Positions 24,047 to 37,160 of a stretch of 64,000 nucleotides of DNA are shown here, piece by piece. The stretch comes from Juglans regia. Its lineage: Eukaryota; Streptophyta; Magnoliopsida; Fagales; Juglandaceae. The notes under the pieces are model-generated. The model searched no databases. It had not been told where the DNA came from and saw only the letters and a list, made by a program, of their open reading frames with translations. The DNA is taken from assembly GCF_001411555.2 (NCBI RefSeq), contig NC_049914.1, forward strand, positions 17,356,298-17,420,297, read 5' to 3'. How positions within the stretch are numbered: position 1 is the first letter of the stretch; each line of letters begins with the position of its first letter. The position numbers and the translations under genes were made by a program.

Positions 24047-27000
24047 CTAGTTGTTGGTAGCCTTAGTTGTCAAGCCAAATCCAAAAGGAAATAGAGGATC
24101 ATAATGTGAATCACCAACATTCATCGGGAGCTGGTCCACTGTCTTGAACCACGTACGAGCAAGCTTGCCAGTGAATCGATAGTCACCGAACAGCATGTCA
24201 GCAACGCCTTGGCCTTCAGTTCCAGGAAGCCAAGCAGCAACAAGTGCATCAATCTTTGCCAGGTAGGGTTGGATCACAACAGGGCGGCCAGAGATCACTA
24301 CCACAACGCACTTGACAGCCCCACACACATTGTTGATAGTGCTTGGCCCTGGTTCTGGTATGGTTAGATTGAAGCTATCGCCATACATTTCTGCATACGA
24401 GGGCTCACCCACAACAACAATGGCGAATGAAAATTTGTTGGACTTGATAAATCCTGCATCAGGGTTCTCACTGTAGACAACCTGGGTAGTAGGATCGACT
24501 GTATTTTTCACGGCATTCAGGATTGTCGTACCTGTTTATGCAAATGTAAATAGCTTCTCAAAGGGACTGGTCAAAAATCTTACTTCTGTCAAAAAACACA
24601 GAAGCATGCTTAATGCGTAGATATTTACAAATCGTACCAATAGTGAGATCATTGCCACTACGACCCTGCCACTCAAGCGTCCAGCCTCCGCATTGATAGC
24701 CCAAGTTGTCAGCATGACTTCCTGCAACTAGTATCTTTAGCGTTTTCTTGGGGAGGGGAAGCAAGGGCCTGTCAGCAGATTTTCCATTCTTTAATAGTAC
24801 AAGTGATTTTCGTACAGCCTCCCTTGCCAATTCTCTATGTTCCTGCCCAAGTGAGACTTTTGATTTTAGGACACCAAAGGATTTGACAAAACACAGATGA
24901 AGAGTATTCAAGTCATCTTAAGACGATAAATCTGAGAACAGACCTTATTACCGAGTTGGCTGACAAGACTGAGATCAGCTAGTGGATTCTCAAAGAGTCC
25001 CATGACAAATTTAACCCTCAAGATTCTCTTCACAGCATCATCGATCCTGCTCATTGGGATAATATTCTTCTGCACCTGATTGGTTAGCTCGTCAATGAAC
25101 TCTGCAAAGTTATATGGGACCATGATCTGCAAAAACAGGTAAACATTTGAGAATAAAAAAAGAAAAACATATATCCCCCTCACATGCTTGAGATCAAAGA
25201 ACATAATACTAAATGTTGACTGACCATGTCAATTCCAGCACTAACTCCAGCTTCAACAGAGTATGAATAGTTAGCATGAGGAGGGGAGGTAATCCTGTCA
25301 ATACCCTGCCAATCTGATATGACAAAACCCTGAAACACAACCATTTGCACCTTCAATGTTTCATATCAACTGACCGATTTGACAACCAAACTAAGTGTCG
25401 AATTGGTTTTTGTTACCTTGAACTTTAGTTTTCCCTTTAGGAAACCAGAGACAAGATCACCATTAGCATGCATCTTCTTCCCATTCCAGCTAGAGTAAGA
25501 TATCATGACTGTTGCAACACCCTTGCTGATGGAGTTAATGTAAGCAGGCATGTGAATACTGAACAATCCATTTCCATTGATCACAGTATTATTCTCATCA
25601 ATGCCTTTGATTGTGCCACCATCTCCCACAAAGTGCTTGGCACAGGCCGCAACCTTTTGTCTAGCCATAGTAAATAAATCAAGTGAAATTGTTACAGCCA
25701 GGTTTCAAATTTCAGTTCATTTGATATGCTCAACAAAGAACCGGGTAACATGATAATTTAGAACGGTAATCTAGCACTGGAATGGTTTTGTGAGATATTA
25801 TTCTCAGCTGCTATCATCATCTAAAGAACTAGTCAAAAGATGACGATTCAATCTTTCCTCAAACGGTGCTTGTAGCAACACAAAGGGCAAACTGGTCCTT
25901 CGATAAGAACAAAGTCAAGCTCTCGCTTTGCAAGCATACCAAGGTTTTGGGAAAAATGTGCAATATTACCAAACAGTTATCCCAACATTTTAGACTGAAC
26001 TAGGCAACGCCTCTCATGAAGCCAAATAAACAATGTAGGAACATGGGAAGTTCTTAGGGGACCTAACTTTATGTTGTAGTTTATTTTGGGAGCACAGGAC
26101 CGCATAGACCCACCACTTGTCTAGACCAACTAAAAAGAGTCCAAAAGAAGGAGCCTACTTATGAAACTGAAAGTCAGAAAGTATCCATATCCAATAATGC
26201 AAGCTATACTATTTTTGTCATTTAAGCTTGATATTTAGAGAAGCATTGTCCACCACTGGAATGAGACATAAAATTTTCCCAAAGAAACTATTCATGCATA
26301 ACATGGAACTGTGAAATCACTACTTGTCTCAAAAACTTAAACTGATGGGAAGAGATAAATTTTATTATTTATTCTCTATCTTAACACTCCCTCTCACATG
26401 TGGGCCAGACTCTCCCTCAATAGGTGACCCAACACGTGGAATATTTAATTAAATGGGATAGAGTGTAGAGTCAGGATTCGAACTCAGAACCTCTACACTC
26501 TAATACCATGTGAAATCACCATTTGTCCCGAAAAGTTAAACTGATGAAAAAAAAAAAATTTTATTATTTATTTTATATCTTAACGGGAACAAATAGTAAT
26601 ATACTACAAGAAGTTTTTCAACCCTTGACAGCAACAAATTAGACGAAGCAACATTTTTTTGCTAACAATGCATGGAAGTTTCAAAAGACTTTTAAGTTAT
26701 TTCCTCAAAGAATGTATAGATATGTGTTACTGGAGCTATGCATCTGGAAACGGGAAAAGAGAAATTGCTCATATGAGCAAAAACAATGTAATCTTGAATG
26801 GGTATTAAAAACTAGATCACAAGCAAGGCAAGATAGAACAAGAATTTTTTCTTTAAAGTTTGAGTAAATTTTTAAGACATTCTGCAGTAACGGTATTCAA
26901 GTATGGTCTATTTAGGAGCTCATGCATTTGTCAAAAATTATCCAAGAACAATAACATCAGCGTCTACTAATCAACCCAGAGTAACAAAACATACAACAGC

Positions 27001-28454
27001 AGTTTTATCAAACGGCTCTTACTTTCCACCAACAAAGGGAACACCCTTTCGAGATTTTGCAGGGATATCTCCTTGCAAACCAGGTATGATCTCAGTCATT
27101 GCTTGAACAATTTTTGGGTCCTCACTATAACTTTCGTAGCACCGACCCCATCTTGGGTCCCTGCATACCTGTTAACAAATATAGATGAAAATTGTTATAG
27201 CAAAAGTCCTTAAGGTTTTTTTTTTTTTTGAATTTTCAAATAAAATCGTATCCAATATGTATTTACCGCAATACATGGAGCAAAAACATAAGGAATTCCT
27301 GTAGCTCTAACTTCAAGGGCCGTTGCAACTCCAATCTTCTTGATAAGTTGAGGATCCCTGAAAGAATAATATCACAATAAATCCAGATAAGTGAAACTCG
27401 GAACTACTGATTTAAAGCACATAGGAACATTTTTTTTTTATATGGAACAAATGAGTTTAAAACATGGCTCAAAGAATTTCTAATAAAACCTTAATGTATC
27501 TCTGGTTCCAACCGTCTGATGTTTAATATAACAAAATCGAGTTTTGTAATCCCAGTTCCCCAGTAATTCACTATCCAAGTCAGGATCATAACATCCTTTC
27601 TTCAACCATAGTAGACGATCATTACAAAAAACTTAACATGTAAAATCTCGAGGTAAGACTTAAAACTTAAAACTGTTAACGATTCAAAAGATCTGAAATT
27701 CTGAAATAGATTAAGAACAAAAATATTAATAATAAAATATCCATCAAACTTAAAACTTAAAACACTTCCGTTAAATGAGTTGGTGTTACGTGGAATTCAA
27801 TAAAAAAGTATCTTTTCTACAACAAACACTCGGACTAAACCAAAAGGACGTGTCTGTATCAAGATGCATCTTTATACTTGCCTGGTCACTCCAAGCCCAA
27901 CATTGTGGGGGAAAATAGTGGCCTTGTAAACGTTGTTATGACCGTGGACAGCATCAATCCCGTAAATCATCGGAATCCCAAGGCGGGTTGATAGAGACCC
28001 CTTTTGGATCTCATTCACCATGTTGACCCAAGTTTCGGCAGAGGCCTCCGGAGCCGGTACACTCCCTCCACCACTCAAAACACTCCCTGCCCATCACATA
28101 TTGCACATACATTTATTCAAAATCGCATATTCATGTGTACAAAACAGCCAATATTGACAAATAGATCATGTACATGTACAGGTGAAGCAGAATGGGTAAA
28201 AAAAAATATAGATTGTTCAGTGACATTTGGTTACCAATGAAGTACTTCTTCATCGCATCGGGCGTGGCAACGGTGCGCTCGATCTGCACCATTTGGCCAA
28301 TCTTTTCGGCAAGAGTCATGCGTCTCATGAGGTCTTTGACTCTAGCGCCCAAAGGCTGTTTTGGGTCTTTGTATTTCACGTAAACTGCTTCAGTACAAGC
28401 TGCCAAGCAGCATAATAGCATGAAACCCATCATGGGTATTGAAAATCTCCCCAT
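24047..28454 (-). CDS. GH3 beta-D-glucan exohydrolase / lysosomal beta-glucosidase-like, copy B (complete)
   Basis: Apoplastic family-3 glycosidase, expected to release glucose from beta-glucans and beta-oligoglucosides. Exons on the minus strand: 28454-28235, 28086-27882, 27357-27267, 27168-27023, 25660-25417, 25329-25225, 25126-24944, 24842-24638 and 24531-24047. They total 1884 nt, a 627-residue protein, the usual size for plant exohydrolases. A signal peptide ([19 protein letters not shown]) comes first. The N-terminal barrel carries [11 protein letters not shown] and the nucleophile motif [11 protein letters not shown]. The C-terminal domain carries GGWTLEWQG and [12 protein letters not shown], where the acid/base Glu lies. 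It ends [13 protein letters not shown]. All introns are GT-AG except intron 2, which has a GC donor in the form AG/GCAAGT. No disabling change is seen. It is a tandem paralogue of the gene at 1-5638. Confidence 0.93.
26310..26585 (-). mobile_element. TRIM retrotransposon in intron 4 of GH3 copy B
   Basis: 276 bp. LTRs of 77 bp lie at 26310-26386 and 26509-26585 (ends TGTTAAGATA and TCACA on the minus strand). The primer site TGGTATTAGAG (26498-26508, minus) lies inside the right LTR and a purine tract agagggag inside the left LTR. Exact 5-bp duplications ggaac are at 26305-26309 and 26586-26590. Copy A has the empty site near 2361 (catagaacagacagtaatata). There is no coding capacity, as expected of TRIMs. 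Confidence 0.85.
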
Positions 28455-29914
28455 CTTGGCAGACCCAAGTCGATCTTAGTTGTTTGTATATGGAGATTGA
28501 GCAGCCAGATATCTAGGTGATACACTTAAAGGCAATAGTAATATGGAATATGTAGAGAATGCGACAGCTATAAGAGACTGATTTAATAAGAAGTAATACT
28601 AATTCCCAAAAAAACACTCAAGGAGAAAGGCATAAAAATGGTAGATTGAACTGGGAAAACCACTGCCAAGAAAAAGGAAAAAGCTGTAAAACCCACAGCT
28701 GCTAATTTTGGGTTGGGCGGGGGGGACCGACAGTGTGACAGGGATAGAATGAGACAGAGAGATTAAAGAGGCAAAGAAAGCTTTGATGAACTCACTCGCC
28801 AAACAACAGAGATACTATAAAGTTATAAACAGCCTCACCCTCGTCCAACAACCAAGGGAGACAGAGGAAGTCGGAGCAGGAGATATTTATCTCTCCCTCT
28901 CCCTCCTTTCCTTTATAGAGGAAGTTTTTGTAAGGATTGTTACACAACCTCCTACGCTACACTACACATTACATGTTTTAAATCGTATTTTTCAAATTTT
29001 ATTTTTATTAAATTAATTAATTTCTTCTGTTAATTATTCCTACACTACATATTTAATAAAAGAAAAAAATCAAAGTAAATATATAGTATAAAGACGATGA
29101 ATAAAAATTTTCTTCTGAATCATTATTGTTTTCCTTCCATTTCAAAAATTGAGATTTTTTGCAAAAAATAAAAAAAACAGAGAGAATTATTTTTGGATCG
29201 TTGCAATAGAGTCCAATGCAATGTTGTTTAAGGCTGCAAATAAATAATGTCACTCAACAAGTCACTCAAATATAAATTCGGCTCGATTCATTTAGGTCAT
29301 TTTCGATGTTAAGAATATTTAAGATCATTTGTAAATAGTAAAAAAATGATTTGTAAATAGTAATAAAATAATAATAAATAATTTTTTAATAATAATAAAC
29401 TATTTATGAATTGTAATTAATTAGTCTGAGAATATTTAAGAATAATTGTGTTTCCAAACAAACCCTAAATTAGTTAAACAATACAATTCATATAAAATTT
29501 GGCTCAATTCATATAAACTCAACATGTTACTTCATATTTATTATTTTATAGTATTATCTCTATATTTATAATGAGAATGGTTTTAATATTTAAACTGATT
29601 AATTGAAAAAATCGCATTCCTAGTATTCAACATGTTACATGAATCCTTATAAATATAATATATTTATATATAATTTTATAAAGATTCTTGTAAAAATTCA
29701 TAATATGTTTATCAAAATTTATAGATTAGATAATTTATTTTTTTAAGACGAATCGACTTCAAAACAAGTTCGAAATCGATTGACTCGTGTTCAAATAAAA
29801 GTCAAACGAATAAGTACTACTCGTTTGAGAAATGTATTTTATAGTATTTTACGAAAATTATGGATATCACTTCAAAATATATTTGAGTAATACGTGAGAA
29901 ATGTTTTTTTTAAG

Positions 29915-30090
29915 GAGAAAAGATACTTACAATTATGAATTGCGTAATTATCGCGTAATCGTTTTGAAAAAAATAAATAAAATATATGATCCATATGAAA
30001 AAAAATAATTTTTTAATAATAAATTTTATTTTTTTTTTAAAATAATTATGTGGCGATTACGTATTTTACGATTGTACGTAAAATTATACT
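29915..30090. mobile_element. Mutator-type MITE with 9-bp target duplication
   Basis: 176 bp flanked by ttttttaag at 29906-29914 and 30091-30099. The homologous flank near 13310 has the empty site (atttttttaagacatctt). Confidence 0.75.
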
Positions 30091-31114
30091 TTTTTTAAGA
30101 CATCTTATTTAAATTTTAAAAAATAATAATCGGCGGATTTCAAAAGTTGAGAAAGTAGTGGATGGAGTTTGAATGAGAATGATTGCCATGTGCATATTAT
30201 GAGTCCGCATGTGTAAAGTGGATAGATATCATGAAATCTGATTGATGCGAGAGATATGACACTACTCGCCCCTATACCCGAATTTATAGAGGATTCAAAC
30301 TATTATATGGACGACGTGCAAGCGGTTTTCCACGCTAAATCCGTACCTGTAAAAAAAAATTTATTGAAAAAAAAAAAAAAATTTAAATTTTTTATTAAAT
30401 AATTAAGAAAATAATTTTAAATATATTAATATATTTTTTATTTTTTAAAAATATTTAAATCGGGCTACTGTAACGGCATAGTAGCCCGACTAATTTAACA
30501 ATCCGGCGGATTGAAGTGGCACACATAACAACGTGATAAAGACAAGATATGGATGGATAGACAAACCTAGAAGCTTGAATTCAAACGGTCATTTTTTACT
30601 TTTCTGAAAAGAAAGTCATGCTTTTAACGTTAGGAACATGCGGACCTTTTTGAATTTGATAATCAGACCTACAAGGGGGACAACACCACGTGCCATCATG
30701 AGATTTTCCTTTCCACCAAATTTGAATTCATCTGTCTTTCAACTTTTATACTTTCATCTAAATTAAACTCACGAACGGATAGAATTTCGTGAGCTTTGCT
30801 AGGTTTTCATATCGTATATTAGATCGTAATTATATAATCTAACAGATATATTAATTTGAAGATTTATTTTTATCAAATATTAAAATATTTTTAATATAAA
30901 TAAATATACATATATCTATCTATATTAAATAAGTATGAATAGGGATTGAATAGTATTTTCGTCTACAATTTTTCACAAACCGACAATAACTCTTGTGTTC
31001 CATATCTCTCTCTCTCTCACTCTATCCTACTCTCTCTACTCTCCTCTCTGTTCCGTTAATATTCCACCCAACGACGACATAGGCCTCCACGACATTTTGA
31101 CCTATTTATGTAAA

Positions 31115-31286
31115 AAGTAATATTATATATAATCGTAAAATATATAAATATTATATAATTATTTTTAAAAAAGTGAAGTCTATCATTAAAAAATTAATTT
31201 CTTTTTATAAAAATCTCATATTTGTTCATTTTTTTCAAAACGACTGCATGACGCTTGCACACTCACGATTACAAATATCATTTCTC
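31115..31286. mobile_element. Mutator-type MITE with exact 9-bp target duplication
   Basis: 172 bp flanked by ttatgtaaa at 31106-31114 and 31287-31295. It has the same length and core as 13111-13282. Confidence 0.8.
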
Positions 31287-32072
31287 TTATGTAAAAATAA
31301 TGTTATACAATTTCTCTAACCTCTACACATCACATTTTTTTAAATTTTAACATTTTTTAAAAAAAATTTGAGTTTATTCTTTTTAAAATAATTTAATTTT
31401 TCTATTCATTATTCATATATTAAATATTTAATAAAAGAAAAAAATAATAAAAATTAAAAAATATGTAATATGTAGAGGTTGTGTGAATAGTAAGAGATTG
31501 TGTAAATTTTTTCTTTATGTAAAGATTATTTTTCATGCATGGAAATTCCACAAAATAATAAAACTACAAAAATATTAATGTTATGATATCAATAATAAAA
31601 ATATAAAAATATTAAACCACACATTATCCACGTGGCATTATTTGATATGTAATATTCAAACTTTAAAATTTTTCTTTCAAATCAAATTTTGTCATATAGA
31701 TAATGTGTGGTATAAAAAGTTTCAAATAGAATTATTCATCAATAGTTATACCTTTATGTCCTTTTTTGTCTCCATAAGAAAAAAAAAAAAATTACATTTT
31801 TACCTGGCATAATTATAAAACCATGTGCACCTAAAGTAGTCACGAAAATTCTCTTGCAAGTATTTAGTTTTCATTCCCTAGATTCATAGGTGTTTTTAAG
31901 GACATGGAAAAAAAACAATTATATTTTGAATGAGACCTATATTTTTACAAAAGATATGTACGGAATTTATCTATTTAGGGCTTGTACTATTACTCTAAAT
32001 ATAATGCTTAATTTTTTCTTGTAAAATAAAAAATAAGGATTTTAAGATGTTTGTGTCTAATATGGTTATTCA

Positions 32073-32245
32073 AACCAAACTATCTGATCTTATTTTATAT
32101 AATCATTATAATTTTTTTAGACTTCCACACAAAATATGAGAAACAATTCAATTTTTTCAAATCTCAAAATAAAAATTATATTAAAAAATTATATTCTAAT
32201 AATATTTTATTCAATTTTCTTTATCTCATCTGTGTAATCAAATGA
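32073..32245. repeat. AT-rich 'gagatgag' family MITE fragment
   Basis: Contains the ordered blocks ttattttatataatcatt, cacacaaaatatgagaaaca, atattctaataatatttta and ttatctcatctgtgtaatc, as in the 4201-4405 family. Ends are approximate. Confidence 0.45.
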
Positions 32246-32617
32246 GACCAACAAAGAGATTTACAAAGCATATGTACAACAAAATTAACAAACTCGTAAA
32301 ACTTCAATTTTACGTAGATTTGCAAACATGATCATATATAGAAAAGAGAACGAAACTTAGATTTTCATAAATAATAAAAAAAAATCAAATCTAATGTTGT
32401 TTTTACCACAAACATCTTCTCTTCAATCACTTTGTGAAGAAGAAAAATAAAATCTAATTCAATATGTGTGCTCAAAAGAATTTTCTTATGGAAGAAAAGT
32501 TTTTCTAAAAAAATTTTAAAAACAAAAGTAGAAGAAAACAAGAATCCAGTACAAAATGTGTGGGACATGCTACAACCCCACACTTGTTTAACTCCTCGAA
32601 CAAGGAGGAGAAGTTGT

Positions 32618-33262
32618 TGTGAAAACAACACACCCATACTCAGTAACGATATCGAGATTGACAATGAAAATAATAATGCAAAAGCACAAGAATTAAGCGC
32701 CTACACACAACACAAGATTTAAATGGTTCGGCAATGTGCTTATATCCACAGAGTTGTAATGGATTTTATTTAGAGGAAATAACAAATACACTGAGTTACA
32801 AGAGCTTCCCTCTATTCACAATCTCAACTCTTTCTCTATCTCTAAGGCTTCTTTCTCTCACAAAACACCTTTTGCCTCTCTATCATTTTTTACTGTTCAA
32901 TCTTACATATTCTGAATATAAGCATAACATATATATAGTGCATGACATCACAAATATTAAGGCGCAAAACAAGGTTATGTGCTCGAGCATAGCAGAGTGT
33001 CGTGCGCACCTGAAGCGAATAGCCTATCCAACATTGGCTCGACCTATCCATCGAGCGAACACTAGGGTTGTGCTTTGCTCGAGTCTATCGTCGCGTGTGC
33101 CTCGAACGAACAGTATGTCTGAGTTTCGCTCGAGCCAACAGTCTATTACACCTCGAGCGAACTCTCTACCTAAGTTTCGCTCAAGCGCCTTGTTGAGTGA
33201 GAGTCGAGCGAACTCTCAGCTTGACTTCTTCTTAACTCATGATAAGGGTCCATAACCCAACA
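32618..33262 (-). mobile_element. 3' LTR of a degraded Ty1/copia element
   Basis: On the minus strand a polypurine tract ccaagtgggaga is followed by TGTTGGGTTATGG; the other end reads GTTGTTTTCACA. It contains aaatggttcggcaatgtgct, a common plant LTR phrase. No second LTR copy is found upstream of the gag relic, so the length of 645 bp is inferred from the TG and CA ends only. Confidence 0.55.
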
Positions 33263-33926
33263 ATCTCCCACTTGGGGACTGGTTCTCCACATGCCAACCA
33301 TTATCTCTAGCACAATCCCTACCCTATCACCATTGAGCTCATAGCTCTTGTCTTCATGCTAGAAAAGGCACTGAAGTCGAGCTTGACTTTAGTCTCTCAC
33401 GTTCATCACCCTTAGTCAGCACATTTACTGGGCGACTCACAACTCCTAGTGCACTAGGAATATCCGGTCTCGATCCGACCTTGGCATACATAAGAGAACC
33501 TATTGTTGACGTCCCCTTCTTTGATCTGGGCGACTGATCCCATCTCCTGCTGCTATCTTGTTATGTCTTCAATCGATGTGCCCATCTCTTGTGTAGTTTC
33601 TACTTCCTTCTTGAAAGTCCAGGCAGCTTCCTCTCAACGAAATCTCACTTGCTTAATTTTCTATCTAGCGACTTTTCTTTTGTACCCTGGTTCTCTACCT
33701 TCAGTCAGCAGGACATAGTTCAACGTTGGTGACCACTGTGGAGGTCAGGTCATCCTGGCAGCTATGGGAGCACCAATTGTAGTTATAGAAGTCCTTGGAA
33801 CACTAGACGCTCTATCCCCATCTTTTACACCTCTGCTCTGTACCGTGGTCTTAGGAGATTTCTCCAAGGAATAGCAAAGCTGACTCCTTTTTGCTTCTCC
33901 ATTTGATTCGCACAACCAAGCCTGCT
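33263..33926 (-). other. Degenerate interior between copia integrase relic and LTR
   Basis: Continues the same element from the integrase relic to the polypurine tract near 33263-33275. No clear RT or RNase H motif is readable. Confidence 0.4.
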
Positions 33927-34869
33927 CTACTGCAACCCTGTATTTTCCTGCACATCATTAGACCCTGATGTCAAATACAAAGTGTCAATTCTCTTACCAC
34001 ATGCCAAGACCGGCACACCCTTCGTAACCTTCCATGGTCCTCCAGAAAACTCTAGTGTATGACCGATGTCATCAAGCTGTCCCACAAAGATCAGGCTTTC
34101 TTTAGATATGGAACGTGTTTGACTTGCTACAAAGTCCACACACTCCTATTCGGGAGTGTGATGTGCACATCGCCCACTCCACTACATCCAATGCATTTCC
34201 ATCAGCCGTGTACATCATTTCAAAATCATCAACAACATAGTTCTACATGATGTCTCGATGTGAACTGCTATGGAAGGAAACCCCTGAACCCAACACCTAA
34301 TCATCAACTGGATTATGCACTACAAGTCTACAAGCAATAGAGCATCATGTATTTCTTCAGCCACTACATAGCTCACAACATTATCACAGTCTGCTTTTTA
34401 TTCCAGGAATCAATCTTTTTTGAAATGGCCCGACTTGCTACAATTCCAACAAGTGATCGGCTGCCTAGATCTCGACACTCTCCTGCCCCTTTTCCTAGAC
34501 CTATCATGTCCCCTGCCTAAATCATCAACACTCAGGGCAAAACCGGTACCAAAAAACCCCCCAGAATCTTTCATGTGTACCTCCTCAGCGACAATCATAT
34601 CACGTACGTCATCGTAATTCTATTTCATCTTGTTGGCTAAATTACTTACCGTCATTCTCATGACCTCCCAACTATTTGACAACGATACCAACATAATCAA
34701 CACTCTAATCTCATCATCAAACTTAATTTCTGCAGATGACAATTGATTTGTAATCGTATTAAAGTCATTCAAATGTTGGGCTACAAACATACCTTCTGTC
34801 ATTTTCAGATTGAACAATTTCTTCATCAGATGTACCTTGTTATTTGCCAACTGCTTTTTGTTCATATCA
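33927..34869 (-). pseudogene. Ty1/copia gag, protease and integrase N-terminal relic
   Basis: Minus-strand coding remains in separate blocks. Gag at 34869-34620 includes NNKVHLMKKLFNLKM and AQHLNDFNTITNQLSS. A zinc knuckle CWNCSKSGHFKKD lies at about 34450-34410. A pre-integrase segment GQLDDIGHTLEFSGG at 34139-33927 follows in the right order. Stops and frameshifts separate the blocks and no reverse transcriptase is left before the LTR at 33262. The 5' side is cut at about 34870 by an unrelated LTR-like sequence. Confidence 0.65.
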
Positions 34870-37160
34870 TGTAATGCCCCCAAGCCCCACTTGGGATTGG
34901 ACAGAGACTGAAGTGTCGGGACATGTAACTCAAGATTACACATCTATCGTTCATGACAGTTAACATGCAATACACCTAACATGTTTCTAATACTATGGAA
35001 TAATCGCAGTGGAAAAAGTCCAAATCTAAGTAAATATTGAGCAATTAAAGTATGGCACTAAATAAAGTTACTATTAATCTCAAAAATAATTCTTCAAAAT
35101 ATCTCTCAATACATACAAAGGGTTTAAACCACAACCCTTGATACCACATTTTCAAAACCCATCAAAAGTCACGAATGACATGTAAACTATTCGATTTTCC
35201 AAATACAATGTTTCTTCTGATCCAACAGTTCTCAGACTTCTTTGATACACTCAAGTAGCCTTGCCAAGTCAATGACTGCGTATGTGAGACCTTCTCCCTC
35301 AACATGCTAAGAGCTAGAGGCTACATTGTCCTTGCTCTACTAATGTTTTCTCTGCTAAAATCATTTTTAATCTTTAGGAAATCCAGTCGATTGTGCTTCC
35401 CATCGCTTTCCCCTATACATGTCACAATTTCTACTATTTTGAGAGAATGACAGTGGAAACTATCACAATAAGATTTCAAAAAATATCAGCAAGTTAAACA
35501 ATAACATACAAGAAGATAATATAAGCATGTGTAGGCAAACCATGAGTATGAATACGAGGACATGAACTTGACCAAAAACTTATTTCTTTCTTGTACGTGT
35601 TCTTTTTAAAAAATTGATCATGTAATCATGTAATAGGGTGACAAAAGAACCATGTAAGAATATCATTTTTCAATTCATACCAATTCACTTATAACCAGTA
35701 GTCCATATAACAATGTGGATGGACACCTCATGGCTTTCCTATTCACCTTGGGCTCTCTGCTAGTTATCGCATTACATTATCGGCCCTCTTGATCAGGTCT
35801 GAGTACGTTAGAGACCATATGATATGACAATTCATAATTCACCTTTACCGCATTTTCAATGTGTTGCACCCATTAGCATTAGGTGTTACGTCGCTTCAAA
35901 GTCCTTTAAAAAGAACCTATTTGAAGTCCGTTGACTGTGCTTCGTCAACTCAAGGGTTACTACTTCAATTTAAGCACTCCAAAGTGGACAGAGGAGTTCC
36001 ACTAGAATATTCCCTCATCCTAGCATTTGGGATCATGACAAAATCCATTCCTTTAATGCACAACCCGAAAACATGTGACCATGTAACTTTCATGCAACAA
36101 TATCATGTACTTATGCCATATATCAAGAGTGCATCTCATTTACAGCTTGAAAGAATTAGAACATGCAGAGATGTATACTTGAGTATAACATATGGAAGCT
36201 TAACAAAGCATACACCATTTCTCAAAACTTCAAGCATGTCATTTGAATCAATAAGCAACATTTGAGCATAGCATGCACGTACAAGATATAAACCATAGCA
36301 TGTGAAAAGTAACAATTCCATAATCCGATCTGAATGACAAAATACAAAGTTTACACATGACATAAATACATTATCAAGGACTAAGTTAGAGGCTAACTTA
36401 CAAAGTTTCAAAATTCTTATTTTTCGATGATCAAGCTAGCTGAAAGTGTATGTTTTAAATCATTAGACCTATCAAAATCAACAATACTTCAAACCAAACA
36501 TGTGTGTCATCTTCTAGGCTTTAACACTTTTCGGATCTAGGGTTTCTTTTCTCATTTCGTGACCATTCCCTTACCTTGAGCCTCATAGACTCGTGACTTG
36601 AGGAATCCCTAGGCCAAATGATATTTAGCACTTCCCTTACTCGAAAGAACCCATATTGGTTTGGTGCTAGTTGATCTTTGTAGCTCTAATGACCGTTTGT
36701 GTGCATTGTGTGAAAGGAGTATACTTGTGTGAGTATACTTATGTGTCTATATAAACTCTATGGCTGAAAGTTTCTTGAAGATGTGCAAGGATCTCTAACT
36801 TGTGTCTTACTAGAAGGAAGACCTTCATGGAAACCCTAGTGGTGGCCGAAAGTGACCTAACCCTACAAGGGTTCCTTCATTTCTATTTGGCCATTGATTA
36901 TTCGGGCTCCTTGAGGAAATACTAAACAACCCACACTCAATAAGATTAAGCATGGTTGAACCAAATACTCAATGAATCCCATAAGATTCACGAGAAGGCC
37001 ATAAGACACATCCCCTACTCCCTCTCAAGTGCGTGTGTGTTCATGAGAAGCGATAGAAACATGAAGATTCTCATAGTGGTAATTGCTCCAATGTGATGTC
37101 CGAAGCTTCCTTCCTATGCTTGTACGAAGAGAGTGTTTGGTCGGAAGGAAAATGATGTTT
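34870..37160. mobile_element. LTR-like block, probably Ty3/gypsy, inserted in the copia gag relic
   Basis: Begins TGTAATGCCCCCAAGCCCC exactly where the copia gag similarity stops. The phrase aataatcgcagtggaaaaag near 35005 resembles the gcagcggataat module of the 51159 LTR. No coding domain is seen. The far end may be at 40605 (aagggttaca), with Athila-type DNA nested at about 37160-39930. No target duplication could be confirmed. Confidence 0.35.

Larger units (their letters stand above)
28455..32617. other. Upstream flank of GH3 copy B and further AT-rich DNA; no gene seen
   Basis: 28455-28920 is the promoter-proximal region shared with copy A. 29190-30740 is a third copy of the upstream flank, homologous to 6290-8500 and 11400-15480. 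Also present are MITEs (29915-30090, 31115-31286, 32073-32245) and a fold-back repeat around 30330-30510 ending ggctactgtaacggc. The rest is non-coding. Confidence 0.6.
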
